DNA from: Bifidobacterium bohemicum DSM 22767
GTDB taxonomy: Bacteria > Actinomycetota > Actinomycetes > Actinomycetales > Bifidobacteriaceae
Assembly: GCF_000741525.1 (NCBI RefSeq)
Contig: NZ_JGYP01000002.1
Location: forward strand, 372,001-436,000
Length of the DNA: 64,000 nucleotides
Direction: 5' to 3'
Positions 45,657-54,289 of this stretch are shown here, piece by piece. A program made the translations under genes and the position numbers. How positions within the stretch are numbered: the first letter of the stretch is position 1; every line of letters starts with the position of its first letter. The notes under the pieces were generated by a model that searched no databases, was not told where the DNA came from, and worked only from the letters and a program-made list of their open reading frames with translations.

Positions 45657-45684
45657 GGGGGGGGGGTAGTCTAATAAGTTAGAC
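45657..45684. repeat. G10 tract next to a perfect palindrome in the dsbA-like promoter region
   Basis: Ten G (45657-45666) are followed within two bases by GTCTAATAAGTTAGAC (45669-45684), a palindrome with 6-bp arms. They lie in the 326-base region between divergent ABC and DsbA-like genes, about 115-140 bases upstream of the latter. The palindrome could be an operator; the G-tract could vary promoter spacing. No other structure is seen here. Confidence 0.6.
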
Positions 45685-45799
45685 GAAGAGGACTGTCCGC
45701 ACTCGATACTTGCTGCCGTCGTCAAGTACAGGCGTCCAGTGGGCCTCCGGTCAACAGTCGCAAGTGACAAATTCGTCCAGGTGATAAGGAGGTGTGGCC

Positions 45800-46768
45800 T
45801 TGACTCGAAGAGCTGGCCATACAGAGCGCAGCATCCGGCACGTGGATGCAGGAGATGCCGTCCTCCAAGCTTCTCGGATGCAGCATAGGCGCGAGAAACG
45901 GCAACGGAGGTTCGTTGCCTTCGTGGCAATAATCGTGAATATTGCTTTGGTTGCGGTCATAGGCATTGCAAGCATGAAGTCCATAGAACGTCGCAATGCA
46001 ATGCGCAACATCTCCGTCGGACAGGCGTATGCCGAGTTACAACAGGTAAGAGTCAAGCCACGTTTCGCTGACGACAAAGGCGGCATCCTCCTTTCCAATT
46101 CAGGCTACGGCAGGAGGGCTCCTGGAGCCCCTACCATCGAAATCTACACCGACCCGATGTGCCCCGGATGCGCCGTGCTGCACCAACAGATGGATACCGT
46201 ATTCCGTTCGTTGCTTGATGCCGGGCAGATCAATCTGAGCATCCATCCGGTGACATTCTTGGATCACATGTCTTCAGACGGGTATTCCACACGCGCAGGC
46301 AACGCGATTGCCTATATATCCAGCGAGGATTCAAACCCGGATCATCTGATAGATTTTATGTCCAATCTGTATTCAAGTGAGTTCCAGCCCAGGGAAGGGT
46401 CGCAGTACAATCCCGTCTCTGATGACGCCATCAAACAGCAGATGACGAAGGCCGGCATCGACCCCGTTATGGCCGGTAAAGCGATGACAGGAGGCTACGG
46501 CCCTTGGCTTGAAGCGTCGACCCGATATACGCAACGGAGAAAGGACCTGGCGGATAAGACAGGTCAATTCGCAGGCAAAATCACCACGCCGACAATAGTC
46601 ATCAACAATTCGAAACTCAACATCAACACGATGAGCGATGAAGGCTTCACATATGAGGAAGCCATCATGCAATCCCTCGGTCTCAACTCCGACGCAATCG
46701 GCCAATCAGGGTCGATGCCATCAATCGGCGCAAACGGAAAACCCGGTGTTGCCGGGATGACCGCATGA
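45800..46768 (+). CDS. DsbA-like membrane-anchored thiol oxidoreductase
   Basis: A 322-residue protein with a basic cytoplasmic N-terminus, one membrane helix (FVAFVAIIVNIALVAVIGIAS, about 36-56) and an extracytoplasmic thioredoxin-fold domain. The active site is DPMCPGCAVLHQQM (CPGC), and the cis-Pro loop is KITTPTIVIN. It resembles actinobacterial DsbA/DSBA-like thioredoxin_4 proteins that help fold exported proteins. AAGGAGGT stands six bases before TTG 45800, which I prefer over GTG 45794. The gene ends 20 bases before a very strong hairpin. Confidence 0.85.
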   Translation: MTRRAGHTERSIRHVDAGDAVLQASRMQHRREKRQRRFVAFVAIIVNIALVAVIGIASMKSIERRNAMRNISVGQAYAELQQVRVKPRFADDKGGILLSNSGYGRRAPGAPTIEIYTDPMCPGCAVLHQQMDTVFRSLLDAGQINLSIHPVTFLDHMSSDGYSTRAGNAIAYISSEDSNPDHLIDFMSNLYSSEFQPREGSQYNPVSDDAIKQQMTKAGIDPVMAGKAMTGGYGPWLEASTRYTQRRKDLADKTGQFAGKITTPTIVINNSKLNINTMSDEGFTYEEAIMQSLGLNSDAIGQSGSMPSIGANGKPGVAGMTA

Positions 46769-46787
46769 ATCCAGGCCATTGTTCGTA

Positions 46788-46857
46788 CAAGAACGCAAAT
46801 GAGGTTCCTTCAACCAAGCCGGTAACGACCGTTGAAGGAACCTCGTTTGCGTTCTTG
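46788..46857. terminator. Exceptionally long bidirectional terminator hairpin
   Basis: A 27-base arm (46788-46814) matches the reverse complement of 46831-46857 at 26 of 27 positions, with a 16-base loop. It starts 20 bases after the DsbA-like stop and lies also after the convergent ribbon-helix-helix gene. Confidence 0.85.
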
Positions 46858-46876
46858 TGGTCTTTGAATTCGGCCT

Positions 46877-47115
46877 TCACTCGGACAAGGCGTGTTCGAT
46901 CGCCGTACGTATGAAGTCGGAACGGGACTTGCCGCTCCCTTTAAGACTCTCATCTCTATCTGATCAATCCAGGACTTCGGCAGACGGAAGCAAGTGGTTT
47001 CCATCAATTCGCCGTAAACGCGTGGACGTCGTTTAAGCACAGGTCGCTCATTGCCCGTCATATTATCCGAATCACCCTCGGCGTGGCTGGATATCGAATT
47101 TATGTTCTTGCTCAT
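46877..47115 (-). pseudogene. Ribbon-helix-helix (CopG-like) regulator or antitoxin, frameshifted
   Basis: It starts MSKNINSISSHAEGDSDNMT behind a very strong GGAGGAGG site. The core METTCFRLPKSWIDQIEMRV is a typical RHH strand-helix. The frame breaks near 46936-46943 (TTAAAGGGAGC on the coding strand). One additional base there gives KGSGKSRSDFIRTAIEHALSE and a stop at 46877 (79 residues), a normal RHH ending. As read, the frame runs on to 46810 with unrelated sequence. RHH proteins bind DNA as dimers and are often antitoxins; no partner toxin gene is adjacent. Confidence 0.65.
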
Positions 47116-47414
47116 ACTCTTCCTCCTCCAGGAATGAGGCTTTTGCGGTTGGGGCCAAGCATGACATGAGATACGACAGGTCACGATTTTCCCTAGAGAA
47201 AGCTCGTTTGCGATTGAGCAATGACCTTGGAATCGCACGAATATGCAATGCTGAGAATATGCTATAACGAAACGATTCAAAAACAAGCAATAATGCAAAA
47301 AACGTCTGGAATAATTCACAAAATTCATTATTCTGACGGCTTTCATGAACGACATCACATTCCCCGATTACTGTTTTCACAGCACTTACAGCAGAAGGAC
47401 GCGGTTCCAACGAA
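47116..47414. other. Intergenic region, no gene seen
   Basis: AT-richer stretch upstream of the RHH gene, probably its promoter region. No supported coding frame. Confidence 0.4.
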
Positions 47415-47452
47415 ACGGAGGGGACCGACGTCGAAACGTCGATCCCCTCCGT
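47415..47452 (-). terminator. Terminator of the heterodimeric ABC exporter operon
   Basis: ACGGAGGGGACCGACGT and ACGTCGATCCCCTCCGT form a near-perfect stem with a 4-base loop, 30 bases after the exporter stop on the minus strand, followed by TTTCG. Confidence 0.82.
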
Positions 47453-47481
47453 CAACACCGGAGCCAAAACGCACAGGTCTG

Positions 47482-49623
47482 TTATTCCAGTTCGAGCTTA
47501 CCGGTGTAAAGCTGATAATATTCACCATGCTGCGCGATGAGTTCATCATGCGTGCCACGCTCTATGATGTTGCCGTGGTCCAGGACCATAATGACGTCGG
47601 AGTTACGCACGGTCGACAAACGATGCGCGATCACGAATACGGTGCGGCCTCGCATCAAGGCATCCATGCCCTCTTGGACGACTTCCTCGGTACGGGTGTC
47701 GATGGAGCTGGTGGCCTCGTCGAGAATCATGGCAGGCGGATCCGCCACTGCGGCGCGGGCGATGGAGATCAGTTGGCGCTGACCTTGGGACAGGCCCGAA
47801 CCATCACCCTTGAGCACCGTGTCGTAACCCTTCGGAAGCATACGAATGAAGCCATCGGCGTTGGTGCGTTTGGCGGCGGCGATGCATTCCTCATCGGTGG
47901 CTTCGAGTTTGCCATATCGAATGTTGTCGAGCACACTGCCCTCGAAGAGGTTCACATCCTGCAGCACGATGCCGAGTGAGCGACGCAGATCGGCCTTCCT
48001 GATGTTCTTCACATCAATGCCGTCGTAGAGTATCTGCCCTTCCTGAACGTCATAGAACCGGTTGATCAGGTTGGTGATCGTGGTCTTGCCGGCACCGGTG
48101 GCGCCGACGAGCGCGACCTTCTGACCCGGCTTGGCGAACCATGTGATATCGTGCAGCACCGTCTTGTCGGGGTTATAACCGAACGAGACATTCGTGAAAC
48201 GGACATCGCCCTGCAGAAGTGTCAACCGCCCATCCTCAGAGGTGACCGCCCTCTCATGAGCCTTCAAAGCCACTTCACGGGCCGACCCCTTCAGATGTTT
48301 GGCTGCCTCGAGAGAACGGGTCCCGTCGTCGTCCGCGGCTCGTTTCCAAGCCCAGTGACCGGTCGGACGATCGGTCTCGGTCATGGTGCGGCCGTCCGAG
48401 GCCAGCTCGACGCTGACCAAGCACACCGACCCTTCGTCCGACTCGGACGGTTCGTCGATCAGCTTGAAAATACGTGAAGCTCCGGCCAAGGCCATCATGA
48501 TCATATTGATCTGCGAGGAGATCTGGCTGATCGGATTGATAAGCGCCTTGGAAAGCGTAAGGAATGACACGATGGCACCGATAGAAAGCGCGCCGGCGCC
48601 GGACAGCCCGAAATTAAACCAGCCGTTGATGCCGGCCACGCCACCGACAATGGCGAGGAGCACGTAGAGCACATTGCCCATATTGCCCATCACCGGCATA
48701 GTGATATTGGCGTAGATGTTGGCCTTTGCGGACGCCCGGCACAAAGCCTCGTTACGCTTGTCGAAATCAGACTGAGTGGCGTCCTCATGGTTGAAGACCT
48801 TGATGACCTTCTGCCCGTTCACGGCCTCCTCGACGAAAGCGTTCACCGCACCGATGGTCTCCTGCTGACGGATGAAGTACCGGCCCGAACGGCTCACAAT
48901 CACCTTGACGACCAGCAGCATCAACGCCACGAACAGCAGAGTGAAGACGGTGAACGGCACGGAAAGCCACAGCATCGCGAACACGACCGCCACCACGGAG
49001 GCACCGGAGATCAACAGCTGCGGCAAGGCCTGGGAAATCATCTGCCGCAGCGTGTCTGTGTCGTTGGTGTACCTGCTCATCATATCGCCGTGCTCATGGG
49101 TGTCGAAGTAGCGAATCGGCAGGGTCTGCTGATGATCGAACATCTCGTCTCGAATGGTTTTAAGCACCCCCTGTTCCACGCCCACGACCATGTAGTTCCA
49201 GACGAACGAGGCCACCATGCCCAGAGCATACATCAAGCCGACCACGATGGTCATATGGATCAGAGGACCCCAGTCGGGTTTTTCGGCGTGGACGAAGGGC
49301 ATGATGCAATTGTCGATCAGGGGCTGCAACACGAATGAAGGCAAGGACTGCGTCGCGGCGCAAATCAGAATGCCGACGATAATGACTACGCACTGCCAGC
49401 GATATCGGAGGATATAACCCATCAGACGCTTGGTGGTGCCTTCGGGCGCACGAGCGCTTGTTGAAACTGCCTTACCGCCTTGACGATCACTCTTGTAAGC
49501 TTGGCTTTTTTCTACGGACTGCGAGTCCACTTGACCTTCTTTTGTATGGTTGCTCATGACGGCATCGCCAGGTGTCTGCGATTGAATGCCGTCGGATTGT
49601 TTCACATTGATCGGTTCACTCAT
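47482..49623 (-). CDS. ABC exporter half-transporter, subunit 2 (LmrCD/EfrCD-like)
   Basis: A 713-residue protein: a hydrophilic N-terminus (about 65 residues), a six-helix exporter domain (starting LMGYILRYRWQCVVIIVGILI) and an ATPase with an unusual insertion (about 375-440) before it. ATPase motifs are GATGAGKTT, LSQGQRQLISIARA, MILDEATSSIDTRTE and AHRLSTV. Its ATG overlaps the end of the neighbouring ABC gene by eight bases. The two half-transporters should form one heterodimeric multidrug or lipid exporter. Confidence 0.92.
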   Translation of the reverse strand: MSEPINVKQSDGIQSQTPGDAVMSNHTKEGQVDSQSVEKSQAYKSDRQGGKAVSTSARAPEGTTKRLMGYILRYRWQCVVIIVGILICAATQSLPSFVLQPLIDNCIMPFVHAEKPDWGPLIHMTIVVGLMYALGMVASFVWNYMVVGVEQGVLKTIRDEMFDHQQTLPIRYFDTHEHGDMMSRYTNDTDTLRQMISQALPQLLISGASVVAVVFAMLWLSVPFTVFTLLFVALMLLVVKVIVSRSGRYFIRQQETIGAVNAFVEEAVNGQKVIKVFNHEDATQSDFDKRNEALCRASAKANIYANITMPVMGNMGNVLYVLLAIVGGVAGINGWFNFGLSGAGALSIGAIVSFLTLSKALINPISQISSQINMIMMALAGASRIFKLIDEPSESDEGSVCLVSVELASDGRTMTETDRPTGHWAWKRAADDDGTRSLEAAKHLKGSAREVALKAHERAVTSEDGRLTLLQGDVRFTNVSFGYNPDKTVLHDITWFAKPGQKVALVGATGAGKTTITNLINRFYDVQEGQILYDGIDVKNIRKADLRRSLGIVLQDVNLFEGSVLDNIRYGKLEATDEECIAAAKRTNADGFIRMLPKGYDTVLKGDGSGLSQGQRQLISIARAAVADPPAMILDEATSSIDTRTEEVVQEGMDALMRGRTVFVIAHRLSTVRNSDVIMVLDHGNIIERGTHDELIAQHGEYYQLYTGKLELE

Positions 49624-51427
49624 CGTCGTCACTCCCCTCGCCCTGGCTCTTCGTCTGGGACTGATAGATCGAACGGTATTCATCGCAGGTTTGCAACAGC
49701 TGATCGTGCGTGCCGCGGTCGAGGATACGCCCACCGTCCATGACGATGATCTCGTCCGACTCCTGAACGCTGGCCACCCGCTGGGCGATGATGATCTTGG
49801 TGGTATCGGGAATCTCGGTCTTGAAAGCCCCACGAATCAGCCGATCCGTCTTGGTGTCGACGGCGCTGGTGGAGTCGTCGAGAATCAGGATCTTGGGCTT
49901 CTTCAACAGGGCGCGCGCGATGCACAGACGCTGGCGCTGACCACCGGAGACATTGGAACCGCCCTCTTCGATATAGGTGTCGTAACCTTTAGGAAATTCC
50001 CGGATGAATCCATCCGCCTGAGCGAGCTTGCACACGCGACGCACGTCCTCATCGGTGGCGTTCGGATTGCCCCATCGGATGTTGTCGGCGATCGTGCCGG
50101 CGAATAGGACGTTCTTCTGCAGCACCATGGCTACCGCGTCACGCAACGTCTCAAGATCATATTCGCGCACATCGCGGCCGCCGACTTCAAGGCTTCCGGA
50201 GCTGACGTCGTATAGTCGCGGGATGAGCTGGACGAGACTTGATTTCGCGGAGCCCGTGCCGCCGACGATGCCGATCGTCGAACCGGAGGCGATCGTGAGG
50301 TTGATATCATCAAGCACCGGTCGTTCGGAGCCCACATCGTAGCGGAAGCTGACATCGTTGAACGTAATGGAGCCGTCTGGCACATCCATGATGGGATCGG
50401 CGTTGTCACGCACGGTGCTCACTTCGTTCAGAACCTGGCAGATGCGCTCGGCATCGGCCCGCGAGATGACGACCATCACGATGATCATCGAAACCATGTT
50501 CAAGGACATGAGAATCTGCATCGCGTACGTGACCAAGGCGGTCAAGTCGCCGGTGGTAAGGCCAACGGCCGCATTGTTGTGCGAACCAACGATCTGCTTG
50601 GTGCCCATCCATGAAATGATGAGCATGGCGCCATAGATGCAGGTGTTCAGAATCGGCCAATTGAAGGCAAGGACATGCTCGGCCTTGCAGAAATACTCGT
50701 ATATTCGCTCTGAGACACGGCCGAATTTACGGCTCTCGTGTTCTTCGCGGTCATAGGACTTGACCACACGAATGCCTTGCAGGTTCTCGTCCACGATGTT
50801 GTTCAGATGGTCGTATGTGTGGAAGACCTTCTCGAACACAGGGTTCACCGAAAGCGCCAACCCCGTCAGAGTGACGCCGAGAATCGGGATGATGATCAGG
50901 AAGATCATCGAGATCGAAGGGCTGATGCGGAACGAGAACAGCCACGCGACGACGACCATCAACGGGGCGCGCACGGCCACGCGGATGCACATCTGGAACG
51001 CGTACTGGATGTTGGTCACGTCGGTGGTGATTCGGGTGATGATCGAGCCCGTCGAGAAATGGTCGATGTTAGTGAAACTGAACGATTGCACCTTCTCGAA
51101 CAAATCGTGGCGCAGGTTCTTCGCGAACCCGGCCGATGCGATGGCCGCGTACCTTCCGGACATGAACCCCGCGAACAACGACACAACGGCGCATCCCAGC
51201 AGAATGAGTCCGAACTTCCATATCGCCGGCATGGAACCGCCGGCCACTCCCTGATCGATCATGGACGCCATGACCGTCGGTATCAGGATTTCCAGGACGC
51301 TCTCCACTATGACGAACGTGGGGGCCAGTATCGTGTCTTTTTTATACTCACGCAGACTTTTCAGAAGAGTCCGTATCAGGTGTTTCGGACGTTCCTCCTC
51401 AATGGTAACTGCACCGCTCGTGCTCAT
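49616..51427 (-). CDS. ABC exporter half-transporter, subunit 1
   Basis: A 603-residue half-transporter with a six-helix domain (first helix near ILAPTFVIVESVLEILIPTVM) and an ATPase with GGTGSAKSSLVQLIPRLYDV, SNVSGGQRQRLCIARALLK, ILILDDSTSAVDTKTD and IAQRVASV. The Walker B sequence ends in Asp (LDDSTSA) instead of the catalytic Glu, whereas its partner has LDEATSS. This is the degenerate-site/consensus-site asymmetry typical of heterodimeric exporters such as LmrCD and TM287/288. Start ATG 51427 with AAGAGGAA upstream. Confidence 0.93.
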   Translation of the reverse strand: MSTSGAVTIEEERPKHLIRTLLKSLREYKKDTILAPTFVIVESVLEILIPTVMASMIDQGVAGGSMPAIWKFGLILLGCAVVSLFAGFMSGRYAAIASAGFAKNLRHDLFEKVQSFSFTNIDHFSTGSIITRITTDVTNIQYAFQMCIRVAVRAPLMVVVAWLFSFRISPSISMIFLIIIPILGVTLTGLALSVNPVFEKVFHTYDHLNNIVDENLQGIRVVKSYDREEHESRKFGRVSERIYEYFCKAEHVLAFNWPILNTCIYGAMLIISWMGTKQIVGSHNNAAVGLTTGDLTALVTYAMQILMSLNMVSMIIVMVVISRADAERICQVLNEVSTVRDNADPIMDVPDGSITFNDVSFRYDVGSERPVLDDINLTIASGSTIGIVGGTGSAKSSLVQLIPRLYDVSSGSLEVGGRDVREYDLETLRDAVAMVLQKNVLFAGTIADNIRWGNPNATDEDVRRVCKLAQADGFIREFPKGYDTYIEEGGSNVSGGQRQRLCIARALLKKPKILILDDSTSAVDTKTDRLIRGAFKTEIPDTTKIIIAQRVASVQESDEIIVMDGGRILDRGTHDQLLQTCDEYRSIYQSQTKSQGEGSDDDE

Positions 51428-51667
51428 GTGTTCCTCTTTATATCCTTCAAAAGCCTTTAATCATATCAATTCAAGGCTCACCATCTTGGGATCGCGATCG
51501 GAATCCAGCGTATAAGACGTGGCCGATTGGATCCAGAATTCAACACTTCAACGCTATTACAGACCGGCTACAATTTGGCCTGGGAATGTCGCTTTTTATC
51601 AGGATTTGGACGAAGGGCTGAAATAAGGCAAGCTGAAACCTGCACTCACCCAAAACCCTTGAAAAAC

Positions 51668-52951
51668 CTACGATTGAAAAACCGCAGGATGCACCGGGTC
51701 GCCGGGGATGGCGGATAATGTATCCATAAGCCCCAATGCAGCCTGCCACTGCGACACCGACACACCATACGGCCGCGCATCGAGACCACGAGCCTGAAGG
51801 TCGGCTTTGGCGGCCTCCACCTCCACCTCTGAGACGCCATCGAAGAAATCCTTGAGCCGGGCGAAATGCGCGTCATCATAATACAGATTTCCCACGGTAG
51901 CCGTCAGAAGTTCGGCCCGCTCGATGGGAAGGGAATCCCAATGTCGCATCTCCACGAAGTTCTTCAGCCGTACATCGTTGAAATGCGTGGATAGCAGATG
52001 CCCGACCTCGTAATCGTTGAGAGGGCGATCGGGGTAAACGTCCGCCGCGTTCTGACGGAACGCAACATACTCTTGCTCATCCTCAGACATACCGGCGGCC
52101 TCGGGGGTGTGCGTGAGATCGACGAACATCATCGGGGTTGCCAGAACGTCCGCCGCGTAGTCCTCCCAGCCGAATCGCCGGTCGTAGAGGCCTGGCGTAA
52201 GCCCGGTGCGCTGCGGGTCAGCCTTGTCCCATATGCGTTGCCGCATCAGCGGGCACGGGCTCGGGTTACCCTCGAAATACGGCATATTGCGAAACAGCAG
52301 CGCGATGATGGGGTTGAGAGCCGAACCGACACGCATCTTGGCGATGGCGTCCGCTTCATCCGAGTAGTCAATGCTTACCTGGGTGGAGGCCGAGCAACGC
52401 ATCATGTTCAAGCCATACTGCCCCACATGTCCAAGATAGTCGTTCATTGCAGCATAGCGGCGCTTGGGGTGGATACGGATATCCGCAAAACCAGTGACGG
52501 GCTGATAGCCGTAGTTAATCAGTCGGAAACCCAGGTCATCGAGAATCGGGTCAGCCTCGGCGCGGAACTGAGAGTATATCTCACGCAACTGCTCCGGTCG
52601 ATGCAGCACGCCTATGGAAACCTCGAACTGCGCTCCCGGTTCCAGCGAAATCGCGATGCCCGGACGCTTAAGACCCAGCAGATGTCCGTCCTCGACGAAC
52701 TCCTGATCGGCGCGGTAGAAAGGGCGAAGACGTTCGAGCAGCTCCTCGACACCCTGGGGCTCCGCGTAACCAACCGCCACATCCGTGCCGTTGCGAACGG
52801 GCAAGTGCTCGATCTCGACCCCGTACCCATCATCGCGCTCCGGCTTGGCGCCGCGCTCAAAATAATCCACCAGACTCGCCACATGTTTGGCATTCACCTT
52901 TGCACCAACGTGAGCGTAACTGACCCGCACTGCATTGTTCATAGGTACCAT
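51668..52951 (-). CDS. Glutamate-cysteine ligase-like protein (GCS2 family)
   Basis: A 427-residue ATP-grasp-like ligase of the GCS2/EgtA type. The acidic metal-binding motif DDGYGVEIEHLPVRNG opens the domain; SLEPGAQFEVSIGVL, GLNMMRCSASTQVSIDYSDE and NFVEMRHWDSLP are further family landmarks. Members join glutamate and cysteine to gamma-glutamylcysteine. No second glutathione-pathway gene is nearby, so the final thiol is unknown. Weak ribosome binding site; ATG 52942 is an alternative start. Confidence 0.82.
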   Translation of the reverse strand: MVPMNNAVRVSYAHVGAKVNAKHVASLVDYFERGAKPERDDGYGVEIEHLPVRNGTDVAVGYAEPQGVEELLERLRPFYRADQEFVEDGHLLGLKRPGIAISLEPGAQFEVSIGVLHRPEQLREIYSQFRAEADPILDDLGFRLINYGYQPVTGFADIRIHPKRRYAAMNDYLGHVGQYGLNMMRCSASTQVSIDYSDEADAIAKMRVGSALNPIIALLFRNMPYFEGNPSPCPLMRQRIWDKADPQRTGLTPGLYDRRFGWEDYAADVLATPMMFVDLTHTPEAAGMSEDEQEYVAFRQNAADVYPDRPLNDYEVGHLLSTHFNDVRLKNFVEMRHWDSLPIERAELLTATVGNLYYDDAHFARLKDFFDGVSEVEVEAAKADLQARGLDARPYGVSVSQWQAALGLMDTLSAIPGDPVHPAVFQS

Positions 52952-52975
52952 CGTATTCGCTCAAAGCGAATACGG

Positions 52976-54133
52976 CTACCAATTATGCCCCCTGCGCATT
53001 TTAATCGAATCAAACCACGACACATCCGCCGCAACGAGCCTGTCCATCGATGGTCTTGACGGCCGACGGCACCCGCAGCTCTCACCGATGACCAATTTAG
53101 TGGGAAGCAGCTTAAACTTCGGTTCACCCCACGGCTTTCCTCTTCGCTCAATCAGCGACCTGGCCGCCAGACGCCCCATTGCCTGACTCGGCTGAAGCAC
53201 CGTAGTCAGTTTTGGCGATGAAAACCTGCCGGCAAGAATCCCGTCATAGCCGGTGACAATCACATCTTCGGGAATGCGCCTGCCGAGCATCCGCATCACG
53301 GCCATGAAACTCAGCGCAAGCTGATCGTTGACGCATACGACAGCTTGAGGAAAATCCTCTCTTTCAACAAACGTTCTTGCCTCAGCCATCGCTTGGTCGA
53401 TACTAGCCCCCCACTTCCCCAAAGACGGGTGCGTCACGGAGATATCGTACCGCTTGGCACGTTCCATCAACGCGTTGTACCGCTCATACGAATCCGGGGA
53501 ATCAAGCGTACCCAAAAACGCAACATCACGCACATGATGCGTCAGAACCAAATGATCGAGCAACGCATACGTCCCGGCAACATTATCGACTTGAATGGAT
53601 AGCGCATTATACGAAGATTTAGGTTCACTCAGCAACACCACTGGCCGCTGATCGCATAAAGCCTTGATTGTCGCAATGTCTGGTTTAAAACCCTCAACGA
53701 GCGCTACCCCGTCAACCCTACCGACAGAATCCACGAACGATTCATACTTGCCATTGGGTAAGGCTTGCAAAACCAACGCCTGATCACGCTCTTTGCACTC
53801 CAGCTCGAAGCCATGTTCAATCTCATCGACATACAGCGGGAAAGTCGAGATCTCAGGCTCTTCGACAACACCATCACTATTGCTCTTAGGTACATACCAC
53901 AACGGTGAGGAAATGAGCATATCGAATGAAAACAGGCCAATAGCGTTTGTCTTGCCACTGGCCAAACCACGTGCATTACCGCTGGGAAAATAATGCAACT
54001 CTCGGGCAGCATCCAGGACCTTCATCTTCGTGTCTTCCTTGATCAACTCAGGGTGGTGAAAGGCATGGGAAACCGTACCAGTAGAGACGCCTGCTTTGAG
54101 CGCCACATCATAAAGCGTTGACTTTCCTACCAC
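52976..54133 (-). CDS. cldR: LacI-family repressor of the cellodextrin locus
   Basis: A 385-residue LacI regulator. The N-terminal helix-turn-helix is STLYDVALKAGVSTGTVSHAFH with the hinge RGLASGKTNAIGL, followed by a periplasmic-binding-like sensor domain (VDNVAGTYALLDHL, VVCVNDQLALSFMAVM, VTGYDGILAGRF). GTG 54133 with AGAGGA is the start. Divergent from the transporter operon, whose promoter carries the LacI-type palindrome TTGAAGCGCTTCAA. The symbol rests on matching gene content to the B. breve cellodextrin cluster. Confidence 0.85.
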   Translation of the reverse strand: MVGKSTLYDVALKAGVSTGTVSHAFHHPELIKEDTKMKVLDAARELHYFPSGNARGLASGKTNAIGLFSFDMLISSPLWYVPKSNSDGVVEEPEISTFPLYVDEIEHGFELECKERDQALVLQALPNGKYESFVDSVGRVDGVALVEGFKPDIATIKALCDQRPVVLLSEPKSSYNALSIQVDNVAGTYALLDHLVLTHHVRDVAFLGTLDSPDSYERYNALMERAKRYDISVTHPSLGKWGASIDQAMAEARTFVEREDFPQAVVCVNDQLALSFMAVMRMLGRRIPEDVIVTGYDGILAGRFSSPKLTTVLQPSQAMGRLAARSLIERRGKPWGEPKFKLLPTKLVIGESCGCRRPSRPSMDRLVAADVSWFDSIKMRRGHNW

Positions 54134-54211
54134 AAAACAATCCTCTCATTTTTCCGCCCATATACCTACACACTTTACGACCAACGCAAAACACTGGTCG
54201 AAAATTGCGAT

Positions 54212-54240
54212 TTGACAAACTATTTTTGAAGCGCTTCAAT
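54212..54240 (+). promoter_or_regulatory. Promoter of the cellodextrin transporter operon
   Basis: TTGACA (54212-54217) followed after 17 bases by TTCAAT (54235-54240). The second half is covered by the LacI-type operator, so bound repressor would block RNA polymerase. Confidence 0.6.
54226..54239. promoter_or_regulatory. LacI-type operator 1
   Basis: TTGAAGCGCTTCAA, a perfect 14-base palindrome with the central CG typical of LacI-family sites, inside the promoter. Confidence 0.85.
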
Positions 54241-54289
54241 ATTGTTTAGGAAGTAACCACTTCCTAAACTCGAAGTAGAGGATAGAAGT

